From Actinomycetes bacterium (GTDB lineage: Bacteria > Actinomycetota > Acidimicrobiia > Acidimicrobiales > Acidimicrobiaceae), in assembly GCA_021844725.1 (NCBI GenBank), contig JAKBSX010000122.1:1-7434 (forward strand): 7,434 nt of DNA, in the 5' to 3' direction. The position numbers and the translations under genes were made by a program. The notes below the pieces were generated by a model. It was not told the origin of the DNA, did no database searches, and saw nothing but the letters and a program-made list of their open reading frames with translations. Numbering within the stretch: the first letter of the stretch is position 1; each line of letters begins with the position of its first letter. Shown here piece by piece: positions 1 through 7,400 of the stretch.

Positions 1-121
1 AGCATCCTAATTCTACCAGCTCTGCCTCACTGAAGTATTTTTTGAGGCGCTCGAAAAATGCATCATTAACATCCAAATGCCAGGTGATGGCTTCAGCGTA
101 GGCCAGAGCTGCTTTCTGTCG
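1..121. repeat. Left arm of a 121-base perfect inverted repeat
   Basis: Bases 1-121 are an exact reverse complement of 2730-2850. The outer end is set by the window edge, so the true repeat may be longer. The inner end is real: base 122 no longer matches 2729. The repeat lies inside the AhpD-like coding sequence and has no features of a mobile element (no transposase, no target duplication). It is best read as the same locus represented twice. Confidence 0.95.
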
Positions 122-463
122 TTCGTCATAGATCGTGGTTGATTCAAAATTCAGGAGCTGGTCATACTGCTGTTCAACCAGTCCAGATTGGCTGGCTTTT
201 ACAGACCTCTGATTGCCGCAATATTCGCATTTAACAGACCTTGAGACATATACCCGGCACAGATCCTTTATGGCATGGTCACAGATGCCTTCTCTGAAAA
301 GGTCTTTCCAGCTGTTGGCAAATGCCCAGAATGCGGCGGGTACATGGGCACGAATTGCTGAGCTTTCTGGTCTTGGAGTTCCTTCCCTAGCGCACCTCTC
401 CATCTCGGCTTGCATAGCCGGGTCCATTTGCTCTATTGGAAAGTAGCTAATTCTCTGGGTCAT
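1..463 (-). CDS. Carboxymuconolactone decarboxylase / AhpD-like protein, 3' end cut by window edge
   Basis: Translating the minus strand from ATG at 463 gives 154 residues (first residues MTQRISYF) before the window ends. The family call rests on the central segment CEYCGNQRS (Cys79, Cys82), which resembles the CxxC redox pair of AhpD-like carboxymuconolactone decarboxylase proteins, and on the following YDERQKAALAYAEAITWHL helix typical of this fold. These are small all-helical cytoplasmic proteins; AhpD members act in peroxide reduction, while many paralogues have no known substrate. The true substrate here is unknown. The start is well supported: AGGAG at 469-473 lies 5 bases upstream of ATG. 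The missing C-terminus appears at 2850-3011 on the other strand (FIALTMGQQSWLRLLDIEHH...), and joining the two gives an intact 207-residue protein. The gene is divergent from the molybdenum hydroxylase gene. Family confident, function not. Confidence 0.85.
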   Translation of the reverse strand, partial: MTQRISYFPIEQMDPAMQAEMERCAREGTPRPESSAIRAHVPAAFWAFANSWKDLFREGICDHAIKDLCRVYVSRSVKCEYCGNQRSVKASQSGLVEQQYDQLLNFESTTIYDERQKAALAYAEAITWHLDVNDAFFERLKKYFSEAELVELGC

Positions 464-511
464 TATCTCTCCTCTTAGATTTCAGAAACAAACGATTGCA
501 GGCTGTGGACA

Positions 512-540
512 ATAGTAGCAGAAGAGGTGGCCCTGTTCAA
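512..540 (-). promoter_or_regulatory. Candidate promoter of the AhpD-like gene
   Basis: On the minus strand, TTGAAC (540-535) is followed after exactly 17 bases by TACTAT (517-512), preceded by TGC, which makes an extended -10 (TGCTACTAT). Each hexamer matches the sigma-70-type consensus at 4 of 6 positions. A transcript starting near 505 would have a leader of about 40 bases containing the strong AGGAG ribosome site at 469-473. Judged by eye; not tested. Confidence 0.5.
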
Positions 541-610
541 GAGGCAAGTGACCCATGAACGACCTTTTGGTAGATCGTTTTGGAGTTCGGTGACAGGTAA
601 ACGGGTTGTA

Positions 611-623
611 AAATGGTCCATTT
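611..623. promoter_or_regulatory. Short palindrome, possible operator
   Basis: AAATGG-T-CCATTT is a perfect inverted repeat with 6-base arms around a central T. It lies in the middle of the divergent intergenic region, flanked by two GTTGTAA copies (605-611 and 630-636). It sits upstream of both candidate promoters, so it could be a regulator site shared by the two genes. Short palindromes also arise by chance. Confidence 0.25.
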
Positions 624-689
624 CTCTAAGTTGTAACCGATTCAGAATTACTACGGCTCTTTACCAGTCAGATGCAAGATGGTCGTTCC

Positions 690-719
690 TAGTCACGGGG
701 ATGCAATCGGTTGTATAAT
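690..719 (+). promoter_or_regulatory. Candidate promoter of the molybdenum hydroxylase gene
   Basis: A perfect TATAAT at 714-719 lies 42 bases before the ATG at 761. A weak -35, TAGTCA at 690-695 (4 of 6 consensus positions), is 18 bases upstream. Transcription would start near 726, leaving a leader of about 35 bases before ATG 761. The -10 is the convincing part. Confidence 0.5.
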
Positions 720-760
720 GTACCAAGTCAGCAGGTTTATTGGTTGTGGGTACGAGGGGC

Positions 761-2758
761 ATGAAATTGGAATCAAATATCTCTAGTTGGATTGGTAAAA
801 GCGTCCTTCGTGAGGAAGATCTGAAGCTTGTAAGCGGCAGAGGTGAATACGTTGCTGATCTGACTATGGACGGGCAACTGTTTATGAAGGTGGTACGTTC
901 CCCATTTCCCCACGCCAAGGTGGAAGGCATTGACAAGGGTAGTGTGAGCGATTTTCCCGGAGTGATAGCCGTCTTTACAGCCGAGGATTTCGAGGGGTAT
1001 TTTCAGCCGCTCGTGATTCCAGCCTTTCCCGGCGGGAGGGTGCACGGCCCTCCGGTTCCGATGATCAGTGATGGAATTGTGCGTTTTGTTGGCGAACCGG
1101 TGGCAGTGATAGTGGCTACCAGGCCAGAGTATGCCGAAGATGCAGCCGAAGCCATTGAGATTAATTATGAACCGCTGCCTAGCGTCTCGCGGCTTGAGGA
1201 TGCATATTCTGGGTCCACTCTCATCCATTCAGAGCTTCCCGATAACCTGATGTTTGATTGGAATGTGCGTAGCGATGGATTTGAATCTGCGATCTCTCAG
1301 GCGGATCAGGTCATTGAGTGCAATTTGGAACTTCCGAGGCTTGTAGCTGCTCCGATCGAGCCACGAGGCTGTATAGCGATTTGGGATAGCAGTGCTGAGA
1401 AGTTGACTTTGTTTGTTTCCTCTCAGGACCAACACCGGCCTAGAAGTCAATTGTCTCAGGTCCTAGGCATTGTACCTGAGCGCTTGCGGGTCATAGTTCC
1501 AGAAGTAGGAGGTGCCTTTGGCTCAAAAGGTACTGTTGCGCCTGAGCATGCACTGGCATGTGTATCATCGATGAAGCTGAACCGACCAATCAAGTGGATT
1601 GAGGATCGCAGTGAGAATTTTCTCTCCTCTTATCAGGGCAGAGGGATGAGCGCGCATCTGAAGGTTGGCGTGGACAATTGCGGACGGTTCCTGGCATTAT
1701 CAGCCGTCATCAAGGCTGATCTTGGAGCTTATCTATATCCCACCACTCCGGTTGTGCCGGGTACTGCGGGACTATTGATGACTGGTGTGTATAGGATTCC
1801 AGAGGCGGATGTAACCGTAGTTGGACTATGTACAAATAAGGTTCCGACCGGCCCTTACAGGGGTGCCGGAAGGCCTGAAGCCTGTTATTTTGTCGAGACT
1901 ATGGTCGAAAAAGTTGCGCAGGCGACTGGTATCGATTCGTCTGAGATCAGAAGTATAAACTTCATACCGAGCGATTCTTTTCCTTACAGATCTCCACTTG
2001 GATTGACCTATGATTCCGGGAACTACTTAGCCGCACTGGAGTTGTTGGAAGAAATGGCCGAGGGCAATCCTCCTTTCCCCATTGATGCGGATCAGGAGAT
2101 TATTTCCGCTCGGGGCATGGCAGTATATGTGGAAAGGGCGGCTCCAGGGGGATGGGAGAGTGGGGAAATTGAGATTTCGCCGTCGGGAGAGGTGGTAGTA
2201 AAGAGCGGCTCGTCTTCGCATGGACAGGGCCATAAAACCTCTTTGGCGCAGATAGTGGCACAGTATTTGGGGGTTGAAATATCCAGGGTAGAGATTCTTC
2301 AGGGAGATTCTGACTATGGACCTGGAGTCGGTACCTTCGGGTCTCGGTCGATGACTCTTGGTGGGGAAGCTTTGGCTCAAGCGTCAATTGAGATAAAAAA
2401 CAAAGCTTCGGAATGGGTATCATCCGAGCTCGAGGTGTCTATCTCTGATTTGGTATGGGAGAATGATCGGGTATATGTGGTTGGAAGCCCGGAGGTGGGC
2501 TTCACTTTGAGGCAGATCGCGCAAAAGATGGCTGAACGAGATCCAGATGCAGTACTTGCTGGTTATCATAAAGCTTCGATCCCTGGCCCGGTGTTCCCTT
2601 TTGGCGCCTATATGGCTGAGGTGACTCTGGATAGGCGAACTGGCTTAGTCCGAGTAAAGCGTGTATTAGCTGTTGACGATGGTGGAACGATTATCAACCC
2701 TCTACTCGCTGAAGGGCAGGTAATAGGATCGACAGAAAGCAGCTCTGGCCTACGCTGA
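761..2758 (+). CDS. Molybdenum hydroxylase large subunit (xanthine dehydrogenase / form II CoxL family), C-terminally truncated
   Basis: This encodes the molybdopterin-binding large subunit of an aerobic-type xanthine dehydrogenase / aldehyde oxidase / CO dehydrogenase-like enzyme, which hydroxylates its substrate at a Mo centre and passes electrons to separate FeS and FAD subunits. Counting from ATG 761, the N-terminal domain has GKSVLREEDLKLVSGRGEYVADL (residues about 14-36). Cofactor motifs follow: GGAFGSKG (250-257), PYRGAGR (365-371), GQGH (488-491) and GTFGSRS (524-530). PYRGAGR matches the form II signature rather than the AYxCSFR loop of true CO dehydrogenases, so CO oxidation is unlikely; the substrate is unknown. 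The frame ends after 665 residues, against roughly 770-800 for the family. After GQVIGST it turns into an unrelated tail (ESSSGLR) because the sequence switches to the AhpD-like fragment at about 2730. The C-terminal part with the catalytic Glu is therefore missing. TTG 740 is an alternative start. No FeS or FAD subunit gene is visible in the window. Confidence 0.85.
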   Translation: MKLESNISSWIGKSVLREEDLKLVSGRGEYVADLTMDGQLFMKVVRSPFPHAKVEGIDKGSVSDFPGVIAVFTAEDFEGYFQPLVIPAFPGGRVHGPPVPMISDGIVRFVGEPVAVIVATRPEYAEDAAEAIEINYEPLPSVSRLEDAYSGSTLIHSELPDNLMFDWNVRSDGFESAISQADQVIECNLELPRLVAAPIEPRGCIAIWDSSAEKLTLFVSSQDQHRPRSQLSQVLGIVPERLRVIVPEVGGAFGSKGTVAPEHALACVSSMKLNRPIKWIEDRSENFLSSYQGRGMSAHLKVGVDNCGRFLALSAVIKADLGAYLYPTTPVVPGTAGLLMTGVYRIPEADVTVVGLCTNKVPTGPYRGAGRPEACYFVETMVEKVAQATGIDSSEIRSINFIPSDSFPYRSPLGLTYDSGNYLAALELLEEMAEGNPPFPIDADQEIISARGMAVYVERAAPGGWESGEIEISPSGEVVVKSGSSSHGQGHKTSLAQIVAQYLGVEISRVEILQGDSDYGPGVGTFGSRSMTLGGEALAQASIEIKNKASEWVSSELEVSISDLVWENDRVYVVGSPEVGFTLRQIAQKMAERDPDAVLAGYHKASIPGPVFPFGAYMAEVTLDRRTGLVRVKRVLAVDDGGTIINPLLAEGQVIGSTESSSGLR

Positions 2759-2850
2759 AGCCATCACCTGGCATTTGGATGTTAATGATGCATTTTTCGA
2801 GCGCCTCAAAAAATACTTCAGTGAGGCAGAGCTGGTAGAATTAGGATGCT
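2730..2850. repeat. Right arm of the 121-base perfect inverted repeat
   Basis: This is an exact reverse complement of 1-121. It begins where the molybdenum hydroxylase stops resembling its family. A few bases (CGAC) could belong to either partner, so the join may have short microhomology. From 2851 the sequence continues the AhpD-like gene to its natural stop. Confidence 0.95.
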
Positions 2851-3011
2851 TCATTGCACTCACCATGGGCCAGCAAAGCTGGCTGAGATTGCTCGATATC
2901 GAACACCACCAGGTGATGGCTGGCACATCTGCCTCAATGGCACCAGGGTTTGAAACAGCCGAGAGCTTGCAGGCATCCAAGGCATCGGACAATTACTGGG
3001 CTAAGCAGTAA
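2730..3011 (+). pseudogene. 3' fragment of the AhpD-like gene, fused behind the hydroxylase
   Basis: The frame starting with CGA at 2730 reads RQKAALAYAEAITWHLDVND..., then FIALTMGQQSWLRLLDIEHHQVMAGTSASM..., ending at TAA 3009-3011. It supplies the last 94 residues of the AhpD-like protein whose first part lies at 1-463 on the minus strand. The shared 121 bases are identical, so the two make one 207-residue protein. This copy lacks the start codon, the CxxC motif and a promoter. It is one base out of frame with the hydroxylase, whose stop (2756-2758) lies inside it. The internal ATG at 2775 has no reason to be used. It is most likely the real 3' end of the one AhpD-like gene, placed here by a chimeric join, rather than an evolved pseudogene. 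Confidence 0.85.
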
Positions 3012-3176
3012 GCGATAGGGTTGGCACCAAATCAATTCTCTTCAAAATTTAGGGAGCAAGTTCATTGGTGACAACCGGAATAATTTAGCGTCCGAGTCTG
3101 CAATGTTGCGCTTACTCGTCAAAAGGTTCCTTAGTGGCAATAGAGTAGCTGAATCAACCCACATGAGGAACTAAAG

Positions 3177-3641
3177 CTAATTTCGAAGTACTAATTTTTG
3201 ATGACTGTTGGCTGCCACAATCAGTGCCAGACCCATTACTCCAATGTCCCGCAGAACCAGATCTGAAAAACCCGCTGTAAGTATCAAGGTGACAACGATT
3301 TCTAGCATCGCCAGGCTCGCTAATAACGCCATCGTGCGTGGTATGACTCCAAATATCAGACCTACCGCGAGAACTGAAAGCACTATTCCATGAAACAGGA
3401 CCAAAACCTCGCTTACCTGCGATGATGGTGACAATACCGGCACATAGCCAGTCCATAACTTCGGAACCACAAGTTCGTGATATCCGAACCAGGCTAAAAC
3501 TAATCCAAGAAGGATTCTTCCAATCGCGGTTAACCATGGCGACAGCTTCTCAAGCATAATTACTTCGTTATGAAGTGAAAGCGAGTGGCCCTGACCTGTG
3601 GATAGATTTTCAACTAAATTGCTTTTATCGTTCACCGACAT
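3177..3641 (-). CDS. DoxX family membrane protein
   Basis: This is a small integral membrane protein with four predicted helices. Counting from ATG 3641 they lie at about residues 35-57 (WLTAIGRILLGLVLAWFGYHELV), 75-98, 99-122 and 131-146. The GRxLLGLVLAWFGYHEL first helix, the GYVP segment after it and the RDIGVMGLAL start of the last helix are typical of DoxX / DoxX-like proteins. Their roles are poorly defined; in mycobacteria a DoxX protein takes part in a membrane oxidoreductase complex tied to oxidative stress. The start is uncertain. ATG 3641 has GAGG directly against it with no spacer, TTG 3647 is possible, and ATG 3557 would give a 126-residue protein beginning just before the first helix, which fits the family well. 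It lies 34 bases downstream of the exported-protein gene on the same strand and may share its transcript. It converges on the AhpD-like 3' end across 165 bases in which I see no clear terminator. Confidence 0.75.
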   Translation of the reverse strand: MSVNDKSNLVENLSTGQGHSLSLHNEVIMLEKLSPWLTAIGRILLGLVLAWFGYHELVVPKLWTGYVPVLSPSSQVSEVLVLFHGIVLSVLAVGLIFGVIPRTMALLASLAMLEIVVTLILTAGFSDLVLRDIGVMGLALIVAANSHQKLVLRN

Positions 3642-3660
3642 CCTCAAACTCGAAATTGAT

Positions 3661-3688
3661 TTCCCAAAGTGTTTGCTACTCTATGATT
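3661..3688. repeat. Internal arm of a 28-base inverted repeat
   Basis: This stretch is an exact reverse complement of 7407-7434. It covers the last codons and stop of the exported-protein gene and the bases just behind it. The match breaks at 3689; its other end is hidden by the window edge. Confidence 0.93.
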
Positions 3689-4236
3689 CTTCCCTGTGGA
3701 TTGGTAACTACCAGGCCATCGTCTCCACCGCTGTAATCGGCATTTCCTGAATCATCCCCGAAACTGGCTTCGATGAAGTAGACCGAGTCCCCCTTTTGAA
3801 TCGTAGAAGTTTGAGGAGCCGCTGAAGACGTAGCCAATGAAACCGACACAACTTCTTGATTGCCAGAAGGAGTGACTTTTACATTGAAACCAGCGGTAGC
3901 CAGTTTTGCCTTTGAACTAACCGGGCCCGGAAAAAGCTTATAAGCCATCGAAGCATACTGAGTGGACGACAGCACCGGCCCCAGTTTTACTGTAGTAGTG
4001 GTGGTTGACCCGCTGCTAGTTGACTTTGGCGTTGCAGGCGACGAAGAACTGGTGGTCTGCGATCCCGAACTAGAACTGCTTTTACCACTAGTTGCAACAG
4101 GTGCAGAACCCAGAGCTGCAGTCGAGGCCGAAATGCCGTGGCCATAGCCATGAACAGCCAGCCCCATGGCTCCAACCCCTGCAATGGCGAGCACTGCAAA
4201 TCCTCTAGTTCCAATATTTTCAAAACCAAGTCGCAA
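3676..4236 (-). CDS. Exported protein with a Ser/Thr-rich linker, function unknown
   Basis: I do not recognise a named family. The 186-residue product has a short N-terminus with one Arg (RGFAVLAIAG) leading into a hydrophobic segment at about 12-29, which looks like a signal peptide or membrane anchor. A low-complexity Ser/Thr linker follows at about 50-82 with runs of five Ser and five Thr. The C-terminal domain at about 88-186 is probably extracellular. Its end is rich in Asp and Gly (FGDDSGNADYSGGDDG, 159-174), perhaps a metal-binding or turn-rich segment. Such linkers commonly tether surface domains and can be O-glycosylated in Actinobacteria; that is inference. TTG 4236 is chosen because GGGAG (4244-4248) sits 7 bases upstream and an in-frame stop lies at 4252-4254. 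The gene follows kgd by 171 bases and precedes doxX by 34. Its last codons lie inside the 28-base inverted repeat. Confidence 0.7.
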   Translation of the reverse strand: MRLGFENIGTRGFAVLAIAGVGAMGLAVHGYGHGISASTAALGSAPVATSGKSSSSSGSQTTSSSSPATPKSTSSGSTTTTTVKLGPVLSSTQYASMAYKLFPGPVSSKAKLATAGFNVKVTPSGNQEVVSVSLATSSAAPQTSTIQKGDSVYFIEASFGDDSGNADYSGGDDGLVVTNPQGRIIE

Positions 4237-4251
4237 GAAAGATCTCCCAAG

Positions 4252-4263
4252 TCAATTAGATGG
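4252..4263. repeat. 12-base direct repeat, copy 1
   Basis: TCAATTAGATGG occurs here and again at 4338-4349, 86 bases apart, both between kgd and the exported-protein gene. This copy lies just upstream of the ribosome site of the exported-protein gene. It could be a regulator half-site pair or chance. Confidence 0.5.
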
Positions 4264-4337
4264 CTGTTAGCAATGTACCTAATAACTATAAGAGGCCGAT
4301 TAAAAAGCTATAGAAATACATCTGTTACAATTTTTGA

Positions 4338-4349
4338 TCAATTAGATGG
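4338..4349. repeat. 12-base direct repeat, copy 2
   Basis: This is the second TCAATTAGATGG copy. It lies next to the base of the hairpin behind kgd, and on the minus strand it is just downstream of that hairpin. Confidence 0.5.
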
Positions 4350-4350
4350 G

Positions 4351-4385
4351 AATCGGACAGATCAAGGTTATCGACCTGTCCGACC
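4351..4385 (-). terminator. Candidate hairpin terminator after kgd
   Basis: TCGGACAG (4353-4360) and CTGTCCGA (4376-4383) form a perfect 8-base stem with a 15-base loop. In the minus-strand RNA two more G-U pairs extend it to 10 pairs. It begins about 22 bases beyond the kgd stop codon. No U-run follows, so it would be a hairpin-only terminator of the kind often proposed in Actinobacteria, or an RNA-stabilising 3' end. An operator for the downstream gene is another possibility. A shorter competing stem (AGGT/ACCT) exists within the loop region. Confidence 0.45.
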
Positions 4386-4407
4386 ACGGAACTGGTAGCA
4401 GACTATT

Positions 4408-7400
4408 TTAATGTTCACTGCCTGTAGTTACTTCGTCAACCTTGAGAGTCAATGCCCGATACATCAAATCACCCAATTCGAGAGTGTGCATTGCAGCCGA
4501 CCCCGTTGCTGGGGAACCTGCTGGAACCCTGCTTACGTGACGAAGTACAAAGTTCTGTCGCAGTAGAGCGTGCAGCTGACCGTGGCAGAAACTCCATGCC
4601 CCCATGTTTTCCGGCTCCTCCTGCAACCAGACAACTTCCCTGGCATTTGTATAACGGCCAAGAACGGCAGCCAGCTCATCTCCCGGCCAGGGGTACAGCT
4701 GCTCGACCCGGACAATCGCGCTTATCTCGCCTTGCTCCTCATCATCTATAATCTGATCTCGCTTGGTTATGGCATCGTACGCCACTTTTCCAGAACAAAG
4801 CACCACCCGCCGTACTGACGATGGGTCTATAACGTTCCCCTTGGCTGTAATAAGTGCATCGTCGATCACTTCCTGGAATGACCCCGACACCAGCTCATCC
4901 ACGCTTGAACGCGATTGACGGGCACGAAGCAGTGATTTCGGAGTAAAGACGACTAGAGGCCTCTGATGGGTCCTCTTTACTTGGGCTCTCATAAGATGGA
5001 AAAACTGGGCAGAAGTAGTGGGGTTTACTACTGCAATATTAGAACCGGCGCATAGCTGGAGAAATCTTTCTATTCGCCCAGAAGAGTGTTCCGGTCCCTG
5101 TCCCTCATAACCATGAGGAAGCAACATCACAAGCCCGGACCTTTGATCCCATTTATCTTCCGCAGCCACGATAAACTGATCAATTATGATTTGGGCCCCG
5201 TTGGAAAAGTCTCCAAACTGTGCTTCCCAGCAAACCAACGCCTCTTTGCGCACCACTGAATATCCATATTCAAAACCAAGCGCAGCATATTCAGACAGGA
5301 GCGAGTCATATATCATGAACCGACCCATTGGCAAACCCGAACCTGTCTTGGCGTCTCCAGCTGAAAGCTCCTCGAGCGGGACGTAGTTCTCCCCGGTCTT
5401 GTAATCAATCAAAGCCGCATGCCTATGGCTGAACGTTCCTCGCCTGGAGTCCTGCCCGGCAAAGCGGACATCCACCCCTTCTAAAAGCAAAGTACCGAAA
5501 GCCAGAGCTTCACCAAGGCTCCAGTCAATCTGACCGGACTCAAATAGCGACTTACGACTTTCAAGCTGCCGCAAGAGCTTTGGGTGAACGGTAAAACCCT
5601 CCGGCCAGGTATGTATCTGCGCCGAAATCCGCTCAAGTGCGTCCTTGGATACTCCAGTAGCAACTTTCTCAAGCGGCACATTCTTCGGAGGTGCTGGCGG
5701 AAGGCTGGTTGGATTTGGAGCAGAATGTGATCTAGTCTCATCAAGCGCTACCTGCAGCCTGTCAAGAAAGTCATCTAGAGCTTTTTCGGCCTCCTCAAGA
5801 GTCAAATCCCCTCTTGAGACCAACGACTCAGTGTAAAGCTTCCTTACAGACCTTTTGGCGTCGATAATCTCGTACATTTGAGGCTGGGTGTAACTTGGCT
5901 CATCACCCTCATTGTGCCCAAATCTGCGGTAACAAACCATGTCAATCACGACATCTTTTTTGAACTGTTGACGGAATTCAAATGCCAGTCTCGCAACTTT
6001 TACGACTGCTTCGGGGTCATCGCCATTGACGTGGAGAATCGGAGCCTGAATCATCTTGGCTACATCTGTTGCATATGTGCTAGACCTAGCCTGATCAGGG
6101 TTTGTGGTAAATCCAACCTGATTATTGATGACAAGGTGAATTGTACCGCCAGTCCGATAGCCGCCGAGTTGCGACAAGTTCAGAGTTTCGGCCACTACCC
6201 CCTGTCCGGCGAAGGCAGCATCTCCATGGACCAGGATCGAAAGGACTGGGAAGTTGACCCGGTCTCTTATTATGTCCTGCTTTGCTCTGGCCATTCCTTC
6301 TACAACCGGATCCACCGCTTCAAGATGTGAAGGATTGGAAGCCAAGCTGACTGCCAATTCGTTTCCGCTGCGTGAAACGAATCTTCCAACCGCACCTTTG
6401 TGGTACTTGACGTCCCCAGATCCTTGTACCGTGCTTGGATCGAGATTTCCTTCAAACTCCTTGAAAATCTGGCCATACGACTTTCCAACTATGTTGGCCA
6501 GAACATTCAGGCGGCCTCGGTGAGCCATTCCGATTACAGCCTCTTCGAATTCATTGTCAGCGCATTGCTGGATTACTTCATCGATGAATGCAACAGCTGC
6601 TTCGGCACCTTCGAGCCCGAACCTCTTTTGGCCAATATACCTGGTGTGCAAAAAGCGCTCAAAAGCTTCAGCGGCGTTAAGCCTCGATAATATGTGCCGC
6701 TTTTCATCGTTGCTAAGCTCGCCGACCACTCCTTCGACATGGCTTTGAATCCATTTCTTCTGATCCGGATCCTGAATGTGCATGTATTCATAACCGATAG
6801 TCTGGCAGTAGGTGTCTCTCAGGATGCTGAGGATCTTTGAAAGGGTCAACTTGCTTCGCCCTGCCAACCCGTCGGCAAAAAAGACTCTGTCTAAATCCCA
6901 AAGCGTAAGGCCATAGTTGAATGGATCCAACTCTTTTGGAAATATGGGCTTCATCAGACCCAATGGGTCAAGATCCGCCATAAGGTGGCCTCGTACCCGG
7001 TAGTTATTTATAAGGGTTTGGACATGAACCTGCTTAGTCATCTTAGAAAGTTCACTGTCGCCGCCACTTGAGTCGGTTTGCCACTCAACCGGCGGATACA
7101 ATACGCCCAAAGCGTTGAAGATATCCTCGTAAAAGCCGTGCTTGCCAGTCAAAAGCTCGTATATACGAGCCAGGAACAGCCCTGACCAGGCACCCTGGAT
7201 CACCCGGTGGTCATACGTAGATGTGATTGTGACAGACTTTGAAACTCCAAACTCTGCCAACACTGCCGGATCGGCAGAAGCCAGTTCGGCAGAATACCCA
7301 AGGGATCCGACTCCAACAATTACGCCCTGGCCCGGCATCAACCGTGGAATAGAATGCTCGGTGCCGATTGTCCCTGGATTTGTGAGCGACACAGTCGCTC

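Larger units (their letters stand above)
464..760. other. Divergent intergenic region
   Basis: About 300 bases lie between the divergent start codons of the AhpD-like gene and the molybdenum hydroxylase gene. No credible coding sequence or RNA gene is visible. It holds a candidate promoter for each gene and one short palindrome, listed separately. The short open frames crossing it lack ribosome sites and recognisable protein character. Confidence 0.7.

Noticed and set aside
213..446. Plus-strand open frame across the start of the AhpD-like gene
   Set aside because: It is antisense to a gene with a strong ribosome site and family motifs, and has no support of its own.
557..688. GAACGACC (557-564) and GGTCGTTC (681-688) as a distant inverted repeat
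   Set aside because: The arms are only 8 bases, 116 bases apart, which is expected by chance in a region of this size.
773..1228. Open frame of 151 codons on the minus strand inside the hydroxylase gene
   Set aside because: It is antisense to a gene with clear family motifs, and its own translation resembles no protein family.
1..2850. Insertion sequence or composite transposon bounded by the 121-base inverted repeats
   Set aside because: The arms are internal coding sequence of an AhpD-like gene. There is no transposase, integrase or target-site duplication.
3012..3176. Possible bidirectional terminator between the AhpD-like fragment and doxX
   Set aside because: Only a 6-base GTTCCT/AGGAAC match with a loop of more than 30 bases is visible, with no U-run. 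This is not enough to call.
5878..6330. Open frame of 150 codons on the plus strand inside kgd
   Set aside because: It is a shadow of the highly conserved E1 coding sequence, with no recognisable protein character.
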